From positions 67,392 to 104,027 of the forward strand of contig MHBL01000148.1 in assembly GCA_001803235.1 (NCBI GenBank): a DNA stretch of 36,636 bases, given 5' to 3'. This document shows, in pieces, positions 16,715 to 24,503 of this stretch. The notes under the pieces are model-generated. The model did not search any database and was not told the origin of the DNA. It saw only the letters and a list, made by a program, of their open reading frames with translations. Origin of the DNA: Lentisphaerae bacterium RIFOXYA12_64_32 (lineage in GTDB: Bacteria; Verrucomicrobiota; Lentisphaeria; Oligosphaerales; YB12-FULL-65-16). The position numbers and the translations under genes are program-made. Each line of letters opens with the position of its first letter. Positions within the stretch are counted from its first letter, which is position 1.

Positions 16715-17172
16715 TCAAGCCGTATTTCCCGGCCGAAGCCGGCGCGCCGCCGCCCTTGCGCGTCCGCGTGCAACGCGAGGTCCGGTTCGAGGAAGTCGAT
16801 CCACTCAACATCGTTTGGCATGGCCGGTACCCGGGCTACTTTGAGGACGCACGCGTCGCCCTCGGCGCCAGGTTCGGGATCGGTTACCTGGATTTCCATC
16901 GGCATCAAGTGACCGCGCCGATCAAGCAGATGTTCATTGAATACCACCTGCCGCTCCAGTTCCCGGACAAGTTCACGGTGGAAGGCATCCTCCACTGGTC
17001 GGAAGCCGTTCGCCTCAACTTCGAATTCATTGTCCGGGACTGTCAGGAACGGGTGGTCACCACCGGGTATACGGTGCAACTTCTGCTGGATCGTTCCGGG
17101 CAGGTTATACTGGTGACGCCGCCGTTCTTCTGTGAGTTCCGGGAGCGGTGGCAGGCGGGAGCGCTTCAGTGA
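16711..17172 (+). CDS. 4-hydroxybenzoyl-CoA-type (YbgC-like) acyl thioesterase
   Basis: A 153-residue hotdog thioesterase. The catalytic Asp30 lies in the family motif VDPLNIVWHGRYPGYFEDAR, followed by the long central helix and the segment IKQMFIEYHLPLQF. It should hydrolyse acyl-ACP or acyl-CoA thioesters, either releasing the finished chain or editing stalled intermediates, like ApeK. The ATG at 16711 overlaps the dehydratase stop, and its own stop overlaps the KS GTG start, so it is in a tightly coupled string. Confidence 0.85.
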   Translation: MIKPYFPAEAGAPPPLRVRVQREVRFEEVDPLNIVWHGRYPGYFEDARVALGARFGIGYLDFHRHQVTAPIKQMFIEYHLPLQFPDKFTVEGILHWSEAVRLNFEFIVRDCQERVVTTGYTVQLLLDRSGQVILVTPPFFCEFRERWQAGALQ

Positions 17173-18305
17173 CGGATGTCTGGATCACAGACATGGCGGT
17201 GGTCACCGGCTTGGGTGACAGCCTGGCCACGACCTGGCAGGGCCTGATGCAAGGCCGGAGCGCCATTGGTCCGGTCACGCGGTTTTCCACCGACCGGTAC
17301 ACCACGCACGTCGCGGCCTGCGTCAACGGCCTGGAACCCGAGAGTCCCGATGGCTCCCGGCTCTGGCCGCTCCTCGACCAGACTCTGGCGGGGCTGGGGC
17401 CGGTGCCATCCGACGCCCTGCTGCTGACCGCCACCACCAAGGGCCCCATCGACATTCTGGAGAACCTGCGGCGGGGCCGGCCGGCGGATACCCAGGCGCT
17501 GCCGATGGCATCGTGGCTGGCCCGGATTTCCCGACGGCTTGGGCTGACCACCGGCGGCATCAACATCAGCGCCGCCTGTGCGTCGTCGACGATTGCCGTG
17601 GCCCAGGGCGCCGCCGCGATCGGGGCCGGCCGAGCCGGAGCGGCCGTCATCTGCTGCATGGACCTGGTCTCGGAGTTTGTGTTTTCCGGTTTTTCGGCGC
17701 TGCAGGCACTCTCCCCCGCTGCCTGCCGGCCGTTCGACCGCGACCGTGCCGGACTGAGCTTGGGCGAAGGTGCCGCGGCGCTCGTTCTGATGCCGGCCGA
17801 ACGGGCACGGCGCGAGGGCCAGCGACACCTTGGTTCCGTGCTGGGTTGGGGCATGGCGAACGACGCCGCTCACATCACGGCCCCCGCCAGGGACGGGTGC
17901 GGCCTGATCCAGGCGTGCCGTCAGGCGTTAGCCCGGGCGGGGCTCGAGGCGCCGATGGTGGCGGCCATCGGTGCCCATGGCACGGGGACCGTCTACAATG
18001 ATTTGATGGAGCTTACAGCGTTCCGCGCCGTCTTCGACGGGCGTATTCCGCCGCTGCACTCGATCAAGGGCGCCTTGGGTCACTCTCTGGGCGCGGCCGG
18101 TGGGATTGAGGTGGCGGTTGGCCTGAAGGCGCTGGCCGAACGAACCGCCCCGCCCACCGTCGGGCTGTGCCAGCCTGTGGACGGCGCGGAAGGATTGATA
18201 CAGGCCGCACCGGTGACGATTGCCGGCGACTGTCTGCTGCGGTCAAACTCCGGGTTCGGCGGCATCAACGCCGTGTTGATTCTGGGACGGGGAGCGGATT
18301 GGTGA
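17169..18305 (+). CDS. Beta-ketoacyl-ACP synthase (KS 3)
   Basis: A 378-residue KS starting at a GTG that overlaps the thioesterase stop (GTGA). All three catalytic residues are present: Cys137 (ISAACASST), His270 (GAHGTGT) and His305 (KGALGHSLGAAG). It resembles the elongating KS of aryl-polyene clusters in length and N-terminal motif. It overlaps, again by GTGA, a KS-like protein without a catalytic Cys, an arrangement matching KS-chain-length-factor heterodimers. Confidence 0.87.
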   Translation: MTDVWITDMAVVTGLGDSLATTWQGLMQGRSAIGPVTRFSTDRYTTHVAACVNGLEPESPDGSRLWPLLDQTLAGLGPVPSDALLLTATTKGPIDILENLRRGRPADTQALPMASWLARISRRLGLTTGGINISAACASSTIAVAQGAAAIGAGRAGAAVICCMDLVSEFVFSGFSALQALSPAACRPFDRDRAGLSLGEGAAALVLMPAERARREGQRHLGSVLGWGMANDAAHITAPARDGCGLIQACRQALARAGLEAPMVAAIGAHGTGTVYNDLMELTAFRAVFDGRIPPLHSIKGALGHSLGAAGGIEVAVGLKALAERTAPPTVGLCQPVDGAEGLIQAAPVTIAGDCLLRSNSGFGGINAVLILGRGADW

Positions 18306-19075
18306 GAGCCCTGATTAACGGGATTGGGTGGGTGACCGCCGCTGGACTCGGACGTGGACGGCAGCGCCTCGGTTTCTCCCGGCCCGCCGGGCCCCTGCCA
18401 AAACTCAGCCGGCGCATGCTCTTCGCGGAACCGGACCAACGTTTTGGGCGCCTGGACGAGTACTCGCGCCTGGGTCTGGCAGCCATCACCATGACACTGC
18501 GCGACGCCGGCATGGCCGAGGACGGCCAGAAACGCCCGGTCGGTGTGATCGCCGCCACCACGCATGGCTGCCTGACCACGGACCTCGCGTACCTTGACAC
18601 CATGATTCCGCACAACGGGGCCATGGCCAGTCCCAACCTGTTCGCGTACACCTTGCCCAACTGTTTCCTCGGTGAAGCTGCTATCCGTTTTGGATTCACC
18701 GGCCCCGGGTTCATCATTCAGGAACCGGATCCTGCTGGCTACACATGCCTGAGTCTTGCCATGGCGGTATTAGGTGACGGTGATGCTCAAACCATGCTGG
18801 CGGGGGTCTGCGATCTGAGCCAGACCATCCCGGCCACGGTCGAACCGCAGCCGCCAGCCGCCGCGGTCTTCTTCGCGCTCGGGCTAGTGCCGGGTCCGGC
18901 CGGTCCACCCTACGGCGTGCTTCAGTTCGACAGCACGGGATCCCTGTCATTCATGGGGCAGAGGGTGACCGGCATCTTCGATCTGGTCCAGGCGTGCTTG
19001 CATCCAGCGGGTCACGGTTCACCGGTGCGGAGAGCCACGGTTGATCTGAACCTGTCCACACCGGAGTCTGGCTGA
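18302..19075 (+). CDS. Short Cys-less KS-like protein (chain-length-factor-like)
   Basis: A 257-residue protein starting at GTG (GTGA overlap). It follows the KS N-terminal half: 'INGIGWVTAAGLG' opening strand, DEYSRLGLAAITMTLRDAG helix, and FTGPGFIIQEPDPAGY, where the nucleophile Cys of 'GPxxTISxAC' is replaced (about Asp143). The C-terminal His-bearing half is essentially absent. This fits the Ketoacyl-synt_2-type short KS-like proteins in aryl-polyene and flexirubin clusters, thought to pair with an active KS and set chain length. It is the last gene of the first train. Confidence 0.72.
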   Translation: MRALINGIGWVTAAGLGRGRQRLGFSRPAGPLPKLSRRMLFAEPDQRFGRLDEYSRLGLAAITMTLRDAGMAEDGQKRPVGVIAATTHGCLTTDLAYLDTMIPHNGAMASPNLFAYTLPNCFLGEAAIRFGFTGPGFIIQEPDPAGYTCLSLAMAVLGDGDAQTMLAGVCDLSQTIPATVEPQPPAAAVFFALGLVPGPAGPPYGVLQFDSTGSLSFMGQRVTGIFDLVQACLHPAGHGSPVRRATVDLNLSTPESG

Positions 19076-19114
19076 GCCGTCATCGCGGGCTTCTTTCGAC
19101 CTGTGCGGGCTAGT

Positions 19115-19126
19115 GTTGAGCTCAAC
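19115..19126. promoter_or_regulatory. Perfect 12-nt palindrome
   Basis: GTTGAGCTCAAC is fully self-complementary and lies 40 bases after the last gene of the first train. It may be a dimeric regulator site or part of a 3' structure; sequence alone does not decide. Confidence 0.25.
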
Positions 19127-19175
19127 GTTAGCGGCAAATCAGAGACCCCTGCCGCCTCGCGCGGCAGGTGAATAG

Positions 19176-19288
19176 GTTCGCCGGCTAGCGACGTGCCGCC
19201 CTCCCTTTTCCCCGGCCTGGCGCGTCGGCAACGCGCCAGGCCGGGGAAAAGGGAGGAATGGGTTGCGTCGCGACAGTAGCCGGCGAAC
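19176..19288. repeat. Nested palindromic element with a perfect 26-bp hairpin
   Basis: Outer 12-bp arms (19176-19187 and 19277-19288) are exact inverted copies; GCGACG/CGTCGC segments just inside also pair, with a small bulge. At the centre, 19200-19225 and 19231-19256 form a perfect 26-bp stem with a 5-nt loop. Perfect symmetry at this length suggests a recently placed or actively maintained element (REP/mobile-hairpin type), or an RNA structure controlling expression of the flanking operons. I found no flanking target duplication. Confidence 0.8.
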
Positions 19289-19435
19289 AACGCTCCGGCG
19301 CCGCAAGGACGCCGGGGGCGTGGAAGATACGTCCCCCATTGCGAAACAGCAGGCCGCGGAGAACAGGCGTATCCTGACACCAAGCCACGACGCTTTTCCC
19401 TCTGTCGATTTACCCGCACAGATCGGTTTTTCCTC

Positions 19436-20704
19436 ATGCACATGACTCTGATCTTCCCGCGTTGGCCGAAGCTGGCGCGACAGACTGAATTTCATCTTCC
19501 GCCGCATGGTCCGATCGTCTTTGCGGCCGCGGTTCCTCCGGAGGTCGATATCACATTTGTCGACGAGAACCGGGAAGAGATCGACTTCACGGCGGCCACC
19601 GATCTGGTGGCTGTGTCCGTACTGCTGACTTGCCAACTGCCTCGGGCGTTCGAGATTGCGGCGCGCTGCCGCGAACTCGGTGTACCCACGGTGTTCGGCG
19701 GGATCGCCGTCACGCTGCACGCCGATGAGGTGGCACGGCACGCCGACGCGGTGTTCCTGGGGGAGGCGGAAGGCCACTTCAGCACGGTGCTCGACGATTT
19801 CCGCAGCGGCCGGCTCCAGAAAGTCTACGACTTCATGCACGACCAGCCAGACGTCGCCCGCCTGCAGACGCCCCGTCGGGATCTGCTCAACTACAGCCAC
19901 TATACCTACCGGGGTGTGCGCATGCTCGACCTGGTGCATGCGTCGCGCGGCTGCAGGTTCAACTGCTTTCCATGCTGTGTCGGGTACCTGGGGGGGCGGC
20001 AGTTCCGGCCCCGGCCGGTCGACCAGGTTGTCCGGGAGATGGACGCCATCCCCAACAACCGCTTGTTCCTGGTCGACAACTCTCTGGCCCAGGACCGGAA
20101 GTGGACTATGGACCTGTTTGCCGCGATGCGCCCGCTGAAGAAGAAATGGGTTTCGCACCCGATTCTCGATGACGATCAGGTTCTGGATCTGGCCGCGGCG
20201 GCTGGTTGCTGGTACGTGTACCAGGCCGTGTTCGACACGTCCGACGTGATCCGTAAGCGGATCAGACGCTTGAAGGACCACGGCATCGGCGTCGAGGGCA
20301 CCATCATTCTCGGCACCGACGAACAGGACGAAGATTACATCAAGCGCCTGATCGATTTCGTCATGGACATCGGCATTGATATGGCCGAGTTCACCGTCAT
20401 GACGCCGTTCCCGCACTCGCCCGTCCGGGCGCAGCTTGAACGAGAGGGTCGAATCCTGAGCAACAACTGGCTGGACTATACCGGTGACAAGGTTGTCTTC
20501 CGGCCCGCGCGCATGACCCCCGATCGCCTTCAGACACTGTACGACTACGCCTGGGACACCTTTTACCGGGACAGCGGTTACCAGCTCAGAATGGCGGCGC
20601 TGTTCCGCAACGTGATCAGCCGCGAAATCGCCGACGGCACCTTGCACCGCTATGACCCCGGGCGGCGCCGCCCGGCCCGGTCCACCCCGGGGAGTGACGC
20701 ATGA
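19436..20704 (+). CDS. B12-binding-type radical SAM enzyme (1)
   Basis: A 422-residue protein with the two-domain layout of class B (cobalamin-binding) radical SAM enzymes. Residues ~1-135 form a Rossmann-like B12-binding fold, 'V-F-G-G-I-A-V-T-L' and 'DAVFLGEAE' being its typical strands, without the DxHxxG motif. The [4Fe-4S] motif is C173-x3-C177-x2-C180 (GCRFNCFPCC). The C-terminal part is of the BchE/HpnJ kind. Family members catalyse C-methylation, cyclisation or other C-H chemistry on unactivated carbons. It begins the second train and overlaps the next radical SAM gene by ATGA. ATG 19442 is an alternative start; the ribosome-binding site is weak. Confidence 0.82.
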   Translation: MHMTLIFPRWPKLARQTEFHLPPHGPIVFAAAVPPEVDITFVDENREEIDFTAATDLVAVSVLLTCQLPRAFEIAARCRELGVPTVFGGIAVTLHADEVARHADAVFLGEAEGHFSTVLDDFRSGRLQKVYDFMHDQPDVARLQTPRRDLLNYSHYTYRGVRMLDLVHASRGCRFNCFPCCVGYLGGRQFRPRPVDQVVREMDAIPNNRLFLVDNSLAQDRKWTMDLFAAMRPLKKKWVSHPILDDDQVLDLAAAAGCWYVYQAVFDTSDVIRKRIRRLKDHGIGVEGTIILGTDEQDEDYIKRLIDFVMDIGIDMAEFTVMTPFPHSPVRAQLEREGRILSNNWLDYTGDKVVFRPARMTPDRLQTLYDYAWDTFYRDSGYQLRMAALFRNVISREIADGTLHRYDPGRRRPARSTPGSDA

Positions 20705-22086
20705 GCCGCGTTTTGCTGGTCTCGGCCAATACCATGACCGGCCCGTATCCCGTGTACCCGCTCGGCATGGCCACGGTCGCCGCGGCCCTGGTCCGGCAGG
20801 GACACGAGGTGCGGCAGTTCGATGTTCTGACAGAAGCGTGTTCTGTGCCGCAACTGCGTCAGGCGGTCCGGGAGCATGCCCCTGACGTCATCGGGGTTTC
20901 GTTGCGCAACCTCGACAGCGCCGACTCCCTCAGCGCAGAAGCGACATGGTCCATGGACTCGGCCCGGGCGTTCGTGACAGCGCTCAGGGACGCGAGTTCG
21001 GCTCCGGTTGTCCTGGGCGGCCCGGCATTCTCCCTCATGCCGGAGGCGATTCTGGACTATCTCCAGGCGGACTTCGGCGTCGTCGGTGAGGGCGAGCGCG
21101 GGGTCTGTGAGTTGGTCGAGGGGCTGAGCCGGGGCCGGCAACCGCTGCCGCGTATCATCGACGGGCGGGCGACGCCGCTGGCCGGAAGCGACATCGAGGC
21201 GCCCCTGCTCGACAGCGCGCTCGTCCGTTTCTACCTGGACCAGAGCGGCATGCTGAATCTCCAAACCAAGCGTGGCTGTCCCTGGGACTGCACCTACTGC
21301 AGCTATCCCGGCCTCGAAGGTCGTGGGTATCGTGTACGGGATCCGGCCGGGGTGGTGGACGACCTGCGCCGGATGCAGCGCGACCACGCGGCGGAGTCCG
21401 TATTCTTCACCGATTCCGTGTTCAACGATCGCAACGGCCATCACCTTGAACTGGCCGAGGCGATGCTGCATGCCGGAATTGGCATACGTTGGAGCGCGTT
21501 CTTCCGACCACAGGGTATCAGCCGTCAGGATCTGGCCTTGCTCAAACGCTCTGGACTCTATGCCATGGAAGTCGGCACGGATGGCGCCACCGACGCGACG
21601 CTGGCAACGGCACACAAAGGTTTTTCCTTTGCCGATGTGCTCGAATTCGACCGAGCCTGCGCGGCGGAGCAGGTGGCTTGCGCCCATTTCGTCATTTTCG
21701 GCTGGCCGGGCGAGACGGAGGCGAGTCTGCGGCAAGGCTTGGTCAACCTCGCACAGCTCAAACACGGCATCGTGTTCGCCTTCTCCGGCATTCGGGTGCT
21801 GCCGGGAACCGGAATTCACGCCCAGGCGATCCATGAGGGCGTAGTCGCCGCCGCCGACTCTCTGCTCCGGCCGGTCTACTACTCTTCGCCGGCCCTTGAC
21901 CCCGAACTCATGAACGCCACCATCGTGAAAGCATTTGGTGACCGGCGTGACCGGTTCTTCCCACCGTCCCGGGCCAATGAGAGGTTGGCCGTGCTGCACC
22001 GGTTTGGTTATCGGGGGCTGCTATGGGACCGGCTGATTCCGGCCCCGCATCCCGGACGTCCGTCGCGCGGGAGACACGACACCTGA
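20701..22086 (+). CDS. B12-binding-type radical SAM enzyme (2)
   Basis: A 461-residue second class B radical SAM protein. It has an N-terminal cobalamin-binding-like domain ('YPLGMATVAAALVRQGHEV', then 'VVLGGPAFSLMPEAIL' and 'FGVVGEGE'), the radical SAM motif C193-x3-C197-x2-C200 (GCPWDCTYC) and the GWPGETEAS segment common in the family. It overlaps the first B12 radical SAM gene by 4 bases and the glycosyltransferase by about 64. The pair may perform successive modifications of one chain. No methyl-acceptor is indicated by sequence. Confidence 0.82.
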   Translation: MSRVLLVSANTMTGPYPVYPLGMATVAAALVRQGHEVRQFDVLTEACSVPQLRQAVREHAPDVIGVSLRNLDSADSLSAEATWSMDSARAFVTALRDASSAPVVLGGPAFSLMPEAILDYLQADFGVVGEGERGVCELVEGLSRGRQPLPRIIDGRATPLAGSDIEAPLLDSALVRFYLDQSGMLNLQTKRGCPWDCTYCSYPGLEGRGYRVRDPAGVVDDLRRMQRDHAAESVFFTDSVFNDRNGHHLELAEAMLHAGIGIRWSAFFRPQGISRQDLALLKRSGLYAMEVGTDGATDATLATAHKGFSFADVLEFDRACAAEQVACAHFVIFGWPGETEASLRQGLVNLAQLKHGIVFAFSGIRVLPGTGIHAQAIHEGVVAAADSLLRPVYYSSPALDPELMNATIVKAFGDRRDRFFPPSRANERLAVLHRFGYRGLLWDRLIPAPHPGRPSRGRHDT

Positions 22087-23267
22087 GTTCCGCGTCCACC
22101 AACGTCCTGATCGTCATCCCGGCCTACAACCACACCGCCTCGATTCGCGATGTGGTGCTTCGGGCCCTTACCGTTCATGACCGGGTTCTGGTGATTGATG
22201 ACGGCACCACCGAAGGCAGTGTCTCCGACGCCCTGGCCGGACTGGCGCCGCCGGGTGTCCGCCTCCTGCGCCGCCCGGAGAACCGTGGCAAGGGTACCGC
22301 TATTCTCGTCGCGTCTCGCGAGGCCCGAGCCATGGGCATGACTCACATCATCACCTTGGATGCCGACGGCCAGCATGATCCCGCCGACATCCCCCGGTTC
22401 CTCCCCGTATTGCAGGCGCATCCGGAGGCAATTGTCGTGGGCCGACGCGATTTCCGCACCGCCAACGTTCCCTTCGCCTCACGGTTCGGCCGTGCGTTCT
22501 CCAACTTCTGGTTCCGGGTTCAGACCGGCATGCCCGCCGGTGACACCCAGTGCGGGTTCCGCGCCTACCCGCTGGCTGTTCTTGAGGCTTTGAGTTTGCG
22601 CGAAACCGGATTCGCCTTCGAAGTGGAAGTGCTGGTGACCGCCGCTTGGTCGGGAGTGGATATCCAGACCGTTGACATCTCAGTACACTACCCGCCTGCC
22701 GCCGAACGCATCTCGCACTTCCGCGCTGTGGTCGACAACGTCCGGCTCAGCATACTGAACACCCGGCTCACCCTGCGATCCATGCTCCCTTGGCCACACC
22801 GCCGGATCGGGACTGCCGCCAGCGCCCGCTTGCCCCTGTCACTCGCGCATCCATGGCGCTCGGTTCGCGTCCTGCTATCGGAAACCGGTTGCTCACCGGC
22901 GAGGCTGGCGGCGGCCGGCGCGCTCGGGGTGTTCCTCGGCACCGTGCCGCTCATCGCCTGCCACACGCTTGTCATCCTGGTTATCGCAGGCTATTTCGGC
23001 CTGAACCGGGCCGCCGCCATCCTGACCAGCCAACTGTGCATACCGCCGTTGGTACCGGCACTGTGCATCGAGACCGGCTACCTGCTCCGGCATGGCGACT
23101 GGCTGCGCGAAATCTCCTTGCGCACCTTGGGCTATCAGGGACTCGAGCGCCTGTGGGAATGGCTGCTCGGCTCCCTGCTCGTGGGGCCGGTGCTGGCCAT
23201 GGCCGTCGGCCTGGTCGTCTATCTCATGGCCGTCGGTGCGAAAGCAGGACTCCGTGCCGCTGAGTGA
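22023..23267 (+). CDS. GT2 glycosyltransferase fused to DUF2062 membrane domain
   Basis: A 414-residue protein. Residues ~27-240 are a GT-A family 2 domain: VLIVIPAYNHTASI, VIDDGTTEGS, the nucleotide-sugar DxD-type motif LDADGQHD, and GDTQCGFRAY. The C-terminal part (~275-410) is a DUF2062 membrane domain with GVFLGTVPLIACHTLVI and two further hydrophobic segments. This fusion is found in aryl-polyene/flexirubin clusters beside a LpxL-like acyltransferase, where it may glycosylate the lipid head group. The start is debatable: ATG 22023 overlaps the radical SAM gene by 64 bases, and no better ATG precedes the first conserved strand. Confidence 0.82.
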   Translation: MGPADSGPASRTSVARETRHLSSASTNVLIVIPAYNHTASIRDVVLRALTVHDRVLVIDDGTTEGSVSDALAGLAPPGVRLLRRPENRGKGTAILVASREARAMGMTHIITLDADGQHDPADIPRFLPVLQAHPEAIVVGRRDFRTANVPFASRFGRAFSNFWFRVQTGMPAGDTQCGFRAYPLAVLEALSLRETGFAFEVEVLVTAAWSGVDIQTVDISVHYPPAAERISHFRAVVDNVRLSILNTRLTLRSMLPWPHRRIGTAASARLPLSLAHPWRSVRVLLSETGCSPARLAAAGALGVFLGTVPLIACHTLVILVIAGYFGLNRAAAILTSQLCIPPLVPALCIETGYLLRHGDWLREISLRTLGYQGLERLWEWLLGSLLVGPVLAMAVGLVVYLMAVGAKAGLRAAE

Positions 23268-24249
23268 ACCACCGCCAACCGCCCCTGACTCGCCTGCGCA
23301 ACCGCGTTGGAGTAGCCGCAGCGTCGGCACACCGTTGCAGCATGGCATCTTTTATCTGTTGATTCGGCTCGGCGGCACGCGCGCCGCCGTCCCGCTGCTC
23401 CATGCCGTGGCCCTGTACTATGTACTGCTCCGGCCATCGATCCGCCGCCGGACGCTGCCCTATCTGACCCGGCGCTTCCCGGCTGCTCCAACCTGGCGGC
23501 GACTTCTCCTCGCCTATCGCATGATCGTGGAGTTCGGCAAGGTTCTGATCGACCGTGCCGCCATGGGCATGTCCGGCCTCGACCCGCATTCCATTACTCT
23601 CTCCGGGCGCGAGACACTGCTGGGTGTGCTGGGAGAAGGACACGGCGTGGTGCTGTTGACCGCTCACGTGGGTTGCTGGCAGACGGGAATGGCGGCATTA
23701 AACTTCATCGACGTGCCGGTCCACCTCTTGATGCAACGCGAAGAAGGTGATATTGACTTGCATTACTTTGAGCACCGGGGCCTGCCGTGTCCGTTCCGTA
23801 TCATCGATCCCCGGGGCTTTCTCGGCGGCTCCATCGAGATGCTGCAGGCGCTCAAGCGCGGTGAAGTGGTGAGCGTCATGGGCGACCGTGACTCCGGCAG
23901 TGTCCGGAACACCGTTGCCGTTGAGTTTCTGGGCGGTACGGCACGCTTCCCGTTCAGCCCATTCAAGATTGCCGCCGCCGCCGGGGCCCCAGTGGTCGTA
24001 CTGCTGTCGCACCGTACCGGGCTTTCGAGCGCTCATTTGGAGGTGGTCGACGTCATCCGAGTGCCGGACAACCTCCGGGTCGATCCGGAGGAGTTCAAAC
24101 CCTTTGTTGAAAAGTTTGTTAAGACCTTGGAAGATTACGTGACGGCGCATCCGTTCCAGTTCTTCAACTTCTATGATATGTGGGACATCAACGCGGCGCA
24201 AGAACCAGTCCGCAACACCGCCCCGTCCCTAAGGAGCATGCGGCTATGA
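23254..24249 (+). CDS. LpxL/HtrB-type lipid acyltransferase
   Basis: A 331-residue inner-membrane acyltransferase of the lysophospholipid/lipid A acyltransferase group. The GTG at 23254 has AGGA just ahead and overlaps the glycosyltransferase end by 14 bases; an in-frame ATG far upstream lies inside that gene and is not credible. The catalytic region is LLTAHVGCWQTG (His138), followed by MGDRDSG and the FPFSPFKIAAAAGAPVVVL segment. It should transfer an acyl chain from ACP to a glycolipid, the likely step that anchors the pathway product. Together with the GT2 gene it equals the single glycosyltransferase-acyltransferase fusion of Gammaproteobacterial aryl-polyene clusters. Confidence 0.85.
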   Translation: MPLSEPPPTAPDSPAQPRWSSRSVGTPLQHGIFYLLIRLGGTRAAVPLLHAVALYYVLLRPSIRRRTLPYLTRRFPAAPTWRRLLLAYRMIVEFGKVLIDRAAMGMSGLDPHSITLSGRETLLGVLGEGHGVVLLTAHVGCWQTGMAALNFIDVPVHLLMQREEGDIDLHYFEHRGLPCPFRIIDPRGFLGGSIEMLQALKRGEVVSVMGDRDSGSVRNTVAVEFLGGTARFPFSPFKIAAAAGAPVVVLLSHRTGLSSAHLEVVDVIRVPDNLRVDPEEFKPFVEKFVKTLEDYVTAHPFQFFNFYDMWDINAAQEPVRNTAPSLRSMRL

Positions 24250-24503
24250 CCACTAAGGAACAGTTGAAGCAGATTCTGGTCTCAGATCTGAATCTCGAGG
24301 ACATGACGCCCGAGCAGATCCCGGATGATTCCCCGCTCTTCGGGCAGGGACTGGGCCTCGATTCCCTGGACGCCGTCGAACTGGTGGTGATTGTACAGCG
24401 GCACTTCGGTGTCGAGATCAAGGACATGCAGGAAGCCCGCAGCGCCTTCCAGACCGTCGAGACACTGGCCACGTTGATTGACGAACGACGACCGACAACA
24501 TGA
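24246..24503 (+). CDS. Acyl carrier protein (ACP 2)
   Basis: An 85-residue ACP with its phosphopantetheine Ser40 in GLGLDSLDAVEL. The ATG at 24246 overlaps the acyltransferase stop (ATGA) and is preceded by AAGGAGC a few bases upstream. It overlaps the following KS by ATGA. It is distinct in sequence from ACP 1 (8165-8464) and lacks the polar tail, so each operon half brings its own carrier, as in aryl-polyene clusters with two ACPs. Confidence 0.93.
   Translation: MTTKEQLKQILVSDLNLEDMTPEQIPDDSPLFGQGLGLDSLDAVELVVIVQRHFGVEIKDMQEARSAFQTVETLATLIDERRPTT

Larger units (their letters stand above)
19076..19435. other. Palindrome-rich gap between the two operons
   Basis: The 360 bases hold no gene. 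They contain a perfect palindrome GTTGAGCTCAAC (19115-19126), an 8-bp hairpin (19148-19155 with 19161-19168, loop of 5), and a large nested palindrome (19176-19288). No T-tract follows any hairpin, so classical termination is not evident. A promoter for the second train should lie in the last 140 bases, but I see no convincing box. Confidence 0.6.

Noticed and set aside
19148..19256. Rho-independent terminator after the first train
   Set aside because: The hairpins are strong but none is followed by a T-run on either strand.
5453..22086. Bona fide ladderane biosynthesis locus
   Set aside because: The FabF, CrtI-like and B12 radical SAM combination is shared, but ladderane genes are unproven, and the export trio points elsewhere; kept only as a comparison.
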